NCBI RefSeq assembly: GCF_021107415.1
Contig: NZ_JAIOSW010000194.1
Coordinates: forward strand, 1-37,280
Length of the DNA: 37,280 nt
Source: Desulfobacula sp.
Lineage (GTDB): Bacteria; Desulfobacterota; Desulfobacteria; Desulfobacterales; Desulfobacteraceae
Reading direction: 5' to 3'
Part shown: positions 32,522 to 37,280 of the stretch, piece by piece
Layout of the letters: every line of letters begins with the position of its first letter
Position numbering within the stretch: the first letter of the stretch is position 1
The notes under the pieces: model-generated
Seen by the model: only the letters and a program-made list of their open reading frames with translations
Told to the model about the DNA's origin: nothing
Databases searched by the model: none
Program-made: the position numbers and the translations under genes

Positions 32522-34027
32522 CTAACTGTTTGCCCCGGGGAATACAACGGGAATTTCAACATTTTTTGCATTATCCGGTTTTTGAAGAGGAAGATAGATA
32601 TAAAATTGACTTCCTTTGCCCGGTTTCGATTCAACATCAACTATTCCGCCATGATATTTAATCACCCTGTGAGCAATAAAAAGACCTAAGCCTGTTCCCT
32701 GGGATCCTTTGGATGTAAAAAAAAGTGTAAACATCTTATTTTTTGTTTCAGTGTCCATACCGATACCATTATCTTTAATGGCGAAACAAATTTGATTTTT
32801 AGAATTTTTACTGACCTTAAATTTTATGTGATGGTCTTTTTTATCCCTGTCAGACACACATGCATCCACAGCATTTTCAAGAAAATTAACAAGAGATGCC
32901 TCCATCCATTTTGGATCAACATCCATTTTCCCAAGGATTTTGGGAATGGAAATCTCTAACTTGACGGCGTGCTTTCTGGCCATTGGTTTTACAGTATTAA
33001 CAACATTTTCAGCAAGGGTATCAATATTCATCTCTTCGTATTGAAGTTCCCTTGATTTGGCATAGTATAAAATCTCCAGCACCATTTTTTTAATTTTATC
33101 TGCCATGGTCTTAATCAGAGTTGATGCTTTAAAAACTCTGTCATCATCTTTTTTACTGAGACCTGTTTCAAGTTGGTAAATACCCCCATCCAGTGCTGTA
33201 AGCATGCCTTTAACCCCGTGGGACACAGAGCCCAGCATCAATCCAAGGGAAACGAGATGATCCTGCAACTGCCGGATCTGGGTAATATTGGTAGACATTT
33301 CCATCACCTGGGTGATTTCACCCTTTTCATTTCTGATGGGAGCTGTCTGGGTCAAAACATTGTATTGTTTACCAAATTTTGAGGTAACAATCTCTTCGGT
33401 ACTATGGGATTTACCATCCAGGAATGTCTCTACAACGGGACACTCATGACATTGGGATGCTCTGTACTTATATATTTCAAAACAATGCCCGCCGATCTGG
33501 CTGCCGAAATGCTGCTTAAATCTTTTATTGGCTGCCGTTATTCTAAGATTTCTATCCTGCACCGAAATATAACAGGGAACTTCTTCGAACAACTGGTTGA
33601 GTAAATTTTGTGTGTTATAAAGATCGGCAAGCTTTTGGGAATATCGATTGATTTTTTTATTCTGGGAAATATTTTTGCAGGCTGCAATCAGGGCAAAATC
33701 CAGGGCTTTGCTGTTAACCGGCATCTCAAGATAATGGATGACACTGGATTCAAAAATATCCATTGCCATATCAAGCTTGCCCTTTTGTGCAAGGATAATT
33801 ATCTGAATAAACGGGCAATTCTTTTTAACCGATTCAAGGCAGAAAACCATTTCATCATCAATGAATGGATCGCCAAGAATAATATCCCAAATATCATTTT
33901 CAAGCTTATGCATTGCCTCTTCAAAGCTAACTGCACAAGTAACGTCATACTGCTGGCGCTCAATATACGTTTTTAAAGCTCCGGCATGATCTTTATCACT
34001 GTCAATAAGTAATATCTGTTTTCCCAT
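32522..34027 (-). CDS. Sensor histidine kinase with degenerate receiver and PAS domain
   Basis: The 501-residue soluble kinase has a receiver-like N-terminus (about 1-120) that keeps an Asp in ILGDPF but has MPV where the conserved Lys-Pro should be (LEMPVNS). A PAS domain (about 150-260) contains CHECPV, a CxxC pair that may sense redox or bind a cofactor. The HisKA-like helix has His in SVSHGVKGMLTAL, not the common HEIR form, and the ATPase has NFLENAVDAC, KDNGIGMD and GSQGTGLGLF. The ATG at 34027 is used, since the upstream codons start with TTG. It sits between a single-domain receiver gene and rrf2 in the redox-complex operon, so it probably senses respiratory state and phosphorylates the receiver (inference). 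Confidence 0.88.
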   Translation of the reverse strand: MGKQILLIDSDKDHAGALKTYIERQQYDVTCAVSFEEAMHKLENDIWDIILGDPFIDDEMVFCLESVKKNCPFIQIIILAQKGKLDMAMDIFESSVIHYLEMPVNSKALDFALIAACKNISQNKKINRYSQKLADLYNTQNLLNQLFEEVPCYISVQDRNLRITAANKRFKQHFGSQIGGHCFEIYKYRASQCHECPVVETFLDGKSHSTEEIVTSKFGKQYNVLTQTAPIRNEKGEITQVMEMSTNITQIRQLQDHLVSLGLMLGSVSHGVKGMLTALDGGIYQLETGLSKKDDDRVFKASTLIKTMADKIKKMVLEILYYAKSRELQYEEMNIDTLAENVVNTVKPMARKHAVKLEISIPKILGKMDVDPKWMEASLVNFLENAVDACVSDRDKKDHHIKFKVSKNSKNQICFAIKDNGIGMDTETKNKMFTLFFTSKGSQGTGLGLFIAHRVIKYHGGIVDVESKPGKGSQFYIYLPLQKPDNAKNVEIPVVFPGANS

Positions 34028-34048
34028 AATCAAATAAAAAATCTTAAA

Positions 34049-34402
34049 TTAATTAAGTGTTTCTTTTACAATTTTCAACAGTTCATCACGGTCAAAAGGC
34101 TTTGAAAGAGAAGCCACCGCCTTGACAACCGCATATTGGTGACCTGAAAGACCACTGATAACGATAACCGGAATATTCTTAAGTTGCGGGTCCTGTGAAA
34201 GCTGACGGTAAAACCGCGGCCCCCATTCTCCCGGCATTTCAATATCCAGCGTAATAAGATCTGGTTTGATCTTATTTGCCTCCTTTATCCCTTCTTTTAC
34301 ATCCCCGGCAATATAGGCGTCATAACCATTATCATTAAACAGGGAAACAAGATAATCTCTAATATTCAAATCATCATCTATCACCAGAATTTTCTTTTTC
34401 AT
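34049..34402 (-). CDS. Single-domain response regulator (CheY/Rrf1-like)
   Basis: The 117-residue stand-alone receiver has acidic pocket DDD near residue 10, acceptor Asp in LITLDIEMPG (about 53) and Lys in LSKPF (about 101). It has no output domain, so it must act by protein contact or pass on phosphate. A single-domain regulator (Rrf1) also sits next to rrf2 after hmcF in Desulfovibrio vulgaris. The neighbouring PAS kinase, 21 bp downstream, is its likely partner. A GGGG-rich ribosome binding site precedes the ATG. Confidence 0.92.
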   Translation of the reverse strand: MKKKILVIDDDLNIRDYLVSLFNDNGYDAYIAGDVKEGIKEANKIKPDLITLDIEMPGEWGPRFYRQLSQDPQLKNIPVIVISGLSGHQYAVVKAVASLSKPFDRDELLKIVKETLN

Positions 34403-34424
34403 AACATCCCCTTACTTGCGATTC

Positions 34425-35324
34425 TTATTTGTTTATACTTATTACCGGACATCCCGCCCTGACGATAACCTGTTCTACATTTCCCCCCAGTATAGTCTCT
34501 CCTGACGGAACTCTTCTTGAATGATGGGCCATAATAAGCAGGTCTGCATGCTTATCCCTGGCATATTTAACAATTTCGATAAAGGGAATACCTTCCCAGA
34601 CATCCATGGAATAAGCTTTCAGTTCTTTTAACCGGGACTCATACCTTGCCCGGATCTTTCTTAGAGATTCTCTTATCTGCTGCTCAATTTCATCCTGGCT
34701 TAACAGTTTCCCGGTATGCAAAGAGGTAATATCAAGGGCATGAAAGACACTGAGTTCACAATCAAGCGCTTTGGCAACCTTTATTGCAAAATCAAATGCC
34801 TTGTCAGACGTTTTTGAAAAATCCGTACCAAAAACAATACTTGACAGCCCCCCCCAGAATGAAGCGGCAGACCTGGTCACAACAAGAACAGGACATTTAG
34901 CTGCCTTGGCTACTTTTTGAAGGGTTGATCCTGCAGAACTCTTTTTATAAACTGTTTCATCTTCATCCCCGGTGCTTCCACCGAGCAGTATCAAATCCGG
35001 TTTCACTATTTTAGCCTGCCTCAATATCTCCCGGGCCGGCAGTCCCACTGTCACATCAATAATGTAATCAAGCTTCTCGTCCAGGTGGTTTTCATAATAC
35101 GTTCTAATATCCTCGGTTACCCAGGCGATATAGTCTTCATCAACATCAACTCTTTCCCTGGATTTCACATCCACGATAACCTGGCTGTAACCCCTTGATG
35201 GCACTCCCATAACATGAAAAATATTCAAGTGAGACTGGTAACTTCTGGCAATGTTAAAGGCAACCCTTGCCGCATGATCGCTTGCTTCGGTTGCAGATGT
35301 TGCAAATAAAATTTTCTTAAACAT
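34425..35324 (-). CDS. Tandem universal stress protein
   Basis: The protein of about 299 residues has two UspA domains. The first ends in the ATP-binding pattern GGSTGDEDETVYKKSSAGST and CPVLVV; the second has SIVFGTDFSKTSDKAFDFA at its start and AHHSRRVPSGETILGGNVEQV with CPVISI at its end. Such proteins bind ATP or AMP and modulate stress or anaerobic metabolism, often next to redox complexes in sulfate reducers. The start at MFKKILFATS (35324) is chosen; an ATG at 35336 is alternative. It lies 34 bp after the CCG protein gene. Confidence 0.92.
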   Translation of the reverse strand: MFKKILFATSATEASDHAARVAFNIARSYQSHLNIFHVMGVPSRGYSQVIVDVKSRERVDVDEDYIAWVTEDIRTYYENHLDEKLDYIIDVTVGLPAREILRQAKIVKPDLILLGGSTGDEDETVYKKSSAGSTLQKVAKAAKCPVLVVTRSAASFWGGLSSIVFGTDFSKTSDKAFDFAIKVAKALDCELSVFHALDITSLHTGKLLSQDEIEQQIRESLRKIRARYESRLKELKAYSMDVWEGIPFIEIVKYARDKHADLLIMAHHSRRVPSGETILGGNVEQVIVRAGCPVISINK

Positions 35325-35358
35325 ATCAAACCCCATTTCATTAAATGATCAAAAGGCT

Positions 35359-36747
35359 CTATTCCTCAGGTCTTAAATGCTCTGGAATATCCAGCATTTT
35401 TATTACAATTGGTTTGAAAAACGACCATCGAATGCCGATCTCATATTCTTCTTCAAGATCCCGAATAGCATCCCAGCAATTATGGCAGGGTGCAAGGACA
35501 AGCTTTGCCCCGGTGGCAAGAATCTGGTCTCTCTTTGTGATCAAAGCAATGTTTCGCTGCTTCCTGAACTTACCGATACCATTAAACCCGCCGCCTCCGC
35601 CACAGCAATAATTGTGCTCTTTATTGGGAGACATCTCGATAAAATATCCAGGTTCAACAATATGTTTGATGATGTCCCGTGTTGCTTTCTTAAGGCCCTG
35701 ATTTCTGATGTAATTGCATGAATCCTGGAGCGTCACAGGCTCTTTTATCCTTTTGGAAGGATCGATTTTAAGTTTCCCCGTATTAAGCGCTTCGGCAAGC
35801 CATTCCACATAATGAATGGATTCGGACGGCGGTTGGCCATTCTTTCGTCCTGCCCAATAAGGTCCTTCGATGACGGTGGCCCTGTGGGCATGTCCGCATT
35901 CCGTTCCTATCATCCGTTTGGGCTTTAATCTTTCCATGGCCTCATACACGCTTTCAACCTGCATTTTGCAGGCGGCCCAGTCTCCGGCAAACATGGCAAG
36001 ACTGGTCTCTTCCCATCCCTTGGAAGGAACCGTCCAGTTCTCACCGGCGATATGAAAGAGAATGGCAGCTTCGGCAAGATCTTCGGGATAGTGCTTTACT
36101 TCCCTTGCGTTCACCGTGTACATGATGTCGGCACCTTCCTTGTCTACAGGGACCATGAGCCCGGGATAGTCATCTTCATACTCTTCAACCATCCACTCAA
36201 AGGTATCGACAAAATCTTCATCGGTGACATCCATTTGCGCCCTGTAAACCCTGTGCATTCCCGCACCGATTTTCAACTCCCACGGCACAAACCCCTGCTG
36301 GTACAAAAGACCCCTCAGATAACCAAACATGATGCCGGTATCAATCCCATGGGGACAATACATGCCGCATCTGTTACAACAGGTGCATTTTGCCCATGCT
36401 GTCTCCATGGTATCCCGCATAAACTGATTATCAACTTTTCCCTTTTGTTTGATAATCTCACCAAGGGTAGACTGGATCTTATAGGCCGGGACCTGTCTGG
36501 GGTCACGGCCATTAACCTGGTAAAGAAAGCAGGATTCTGCACACATTCCGCAATGGGCACAAATTTCAAACCAGGTTTTCATACGGGATTTAAAGGTGTT
36601 CTGTATGGTTTTCCATAAAAGATCGCTGTCAATATCCAGCTCTTTCATTTCCTGGTAATAGGTATTCCCACTGGTATCTGACAGCAGTTCGTTAATACCT
36701 TCTGCGGTATCAACAGGTTTTTTATTGCAAAATTTTCCTTCCGGCAT
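35359..36747 (-). CDS. HmcF/TmcB-type CCG iron-sulfur protein
   Basis: The 462-residue cytoplasmic protein has two [4Fe-4S] ferredoxin motifs near the N-terminus (C63/66/69/73; C121/124/127/131) and a C-terminal CCG region with [24 protein letters not shown] and [10 protein letters not shown], characteristic of HdrD-like subunits. It is the electron-accepting, cytoplasmic partner of the NarI-like cytochrome b upstream, as in the Hmc and Tmc complexes of sulfate reducers, which link periplasmic cytochromes c to cytoplasmic sulfate reduction. Order cytochrome b then CCG protein, with rrf1/rrf2-like genes after, resembles hmcEF; the UspA and kinase neighbours resemble tmc loci, so I leave it unnamed. 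AAGGAG precedes the ATG. Confidence 0.9.
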   Translation of the reverse strand: MPEGKFCNKKPVDTAEGINELLSDTSGNTYYQEMKELDIDSDLLWKTIQNTFKSRMKTWFEICAHCGMCAESCFLYQVNGRDPRQVPAYKIQSTLGEIIKQKGKVDNQFMRDTMETAWAKCTCCNRCGMYCPHGIDTGIMFGYLRGLLYQQGFVPWELKIGAGMHRVYRAQMDVTDEDFVDTFEWMVEEYEDDYPGLMVPVDKEGADIMYTVNAREVKHYPEDLAEAAILFHIAGENWTVPSKGWEETSLAMFAGDWAACKMQVESVYEAMERLKPKRMIGTECGHAHRATVIEGPYWAGRKNGQPPSESIHYVEWLAEALNTGKLKIDPSKRIKEPVTLQDSCNYIRNQGLKKATRDIIKHIVEPGYFIEMSPNKEHNYCCGGGGGFNGIGKFRKQRNIALITKRDQILATGAKLVLAPCHNCWDAIRDLEEEYEIGIRWSFFKPIVIKMLDIPEHLRPEE

Positions 36748-36785
36748 GGATTGTTCTCCTTATAGCTCAGGCATTTGTGTATCTG

Positions 36786-37280
36786 TTACCAGGCCATTTT
36801 TGTTCCTTTCATTCCTCCCCTTTTAATTCCAAAATCCATTCCAAGCTGAGCACGGGATGCAAAAAACAAGAAAACATGAGACAGCCTGGTAAAGGGTATG
36901 GCAATCAAGAGGAGCTCTCCACAAAAAATATGCATATTCAGCCAAAACGAATAATCCCCGACCTGGTATCGTGCAAAAAGACCTGTGACAAAGGGGGCAA
37001 TGGATATGCCTAAGATAAAATAGTCATACAGCGTGGTCATTATCCTGACCTCGGGCAGAACCAATCGCCTTAATACAAGGAAAAAGGCACTGATAACTAC
37101 CGTCCAGGTCAATATGTCCGCAAAAGCAGCGTTTAAAGTAAAAAATGAAATTCCCAGTTTTTCCTTTAAAAACAAATTATGTCCCAACAGAAAAACAGGA
37201 ATCAGAACAGCACCGATATGGAATCCGAAAAAGGCCACAGTAATGAACGGCTGGGTACGCCAGCCATATGTTCCAAAAGG
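36786..37280 (-). CDS. NarI-like cytochrome b membrane subunit, HmcE/TmcC type (N-terminus outside window)
   Basis: The open frame runs from the window edge (first residues PFGTYGWRTQPF) to a stop at 36786, giving about 164 residues. It has four or five hydrophobic helices and histidines suited to haem b ligation: FFGFHIGAVLIP, LLGHNLFL, NMHIFCGELLL and RLSHVFLFF. This is the NarI/DsrM-like fold of the HmcE and TmcC subunits. A GTG at 37238 would give a shorter frame, but the conserved sequence continues upstream of it, so the real start lies outside. It precedes the CCG protein gene by 38 bp. Redox partner assignment is by homology and context. Confidence 0.85.
   Translation of the reverse strand, partial: PFGTYGWRTQPFITVAFFGFHIGAVLIPVFLLGHNLFLKEKLGISFFTLNAAFADILTWTVVISAFFLVLRRLVLPEVRIMTTLYDYFILGISIAPFVTGLFARYQVGDYSFWLNMHIFCGELLLIAIPFTRLSHVFLFFASRAQLGMDFGIKRGGMKGTKMAW

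Noticed and set aside
35359..37280. DsrMK or Qmo complex at the right end
   Set aside because: No dsrJOP or qmoAB genes are next to it, and the UspA/receiver/Rrf2 neighbours fit Hmc/Tmc-type loci better.

Overview
The window looks like chromosome from a strictly anaerobic, sulfate-reducing member of the Desulfobacterota, most likely the Desulfobacterales. The evidence is a membrane redox module of the Hmc/Tmc type (NarI-like cytochrome b plus CCG iron-sulfur protein) next to UspA, receiver, histidine kinase and Rrf2 genes; a heterodisulfide-reductase-like iron-sulfur module attached to glycerol-3-phosphate dehydrogenase; and moderately AT-rich DNA. No rRNA, tRNA, CRISPR array, insertion sequence or phage gene was seen. 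Almost everything is on the minus strand; the plus-strand genes are a PEP carboxykinase/enolase-superfamily pair and glpK plus a DeoR regulator.

Layout. (1) 1-6254, minus: five signalling proteins in one apparent operon (MerR/excisionase-type HTH-receiver, receiver-HDOD, hybrid kinase with Hpt, receiver-kinase, GAF kinase cut by the window edge). None has a membrane segment, so this looks like a soluble phosphorelay. (2) 6425-7776, minus: PHP phosphoesterase and NimA-like flavoprotein. (3) 7951-11246, plus: GTP-type PEP carboxykinase and a mandelate racemase/muconate lactonizing family enzyme. (4) 11221-13191, minus: iron-sulfur flavoprotein, secreted FKBP isomerase, a doubtful small ORF, and a MntA/HepT toxin-antitoxin pair whose HepT lacks its N-terminus. 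(5) 13293-27390: a glycerol island. It holds glpA, glpB and a two-protein electron-transfer module in place of ordinary GlpC, then divergent glpK and a DeoR regulator, then a glycerol ABC transporter operon (glpS, a broken glpT, glpP, glpQ, glpU, glpV). (6) 27549-31861, minus: acyl-CoA dehydrogenase, thiolase and iron-type alcohol dehydrogenase. (7) 32040-37280, minus: cytochrome b (partial), CCG iron-sulfur protein, UspA, receiver, PAS kinase and Rrf2 regulator.

How the genes fit together. Glycerol would enter through the ABC transporter, be phosphorylated by GlpK and oxidised by GlpAB. Electrons would pass to a CCG protein and a membrane protein that combines five membrane helices, a periplasmic CxxCH haem-c site and four [4Fe-4S] motifs. 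A 55-nt block with identical spacing lies upstream of both the glpA operon and the transporter operon. It contains an extended -10 promoter and likely operator elements, so both are probably controlled together, plausibly by the DeoR protein encoded between them.

The most notable points are the replacement of GlpC by a cytochrome b/c-iron-sulfur fusion, the shared promoter/operator block, a deletion of about 19 nt that splits glpT into two ATGA-overlapping ORFs, and the N-terminally truncated hepT.
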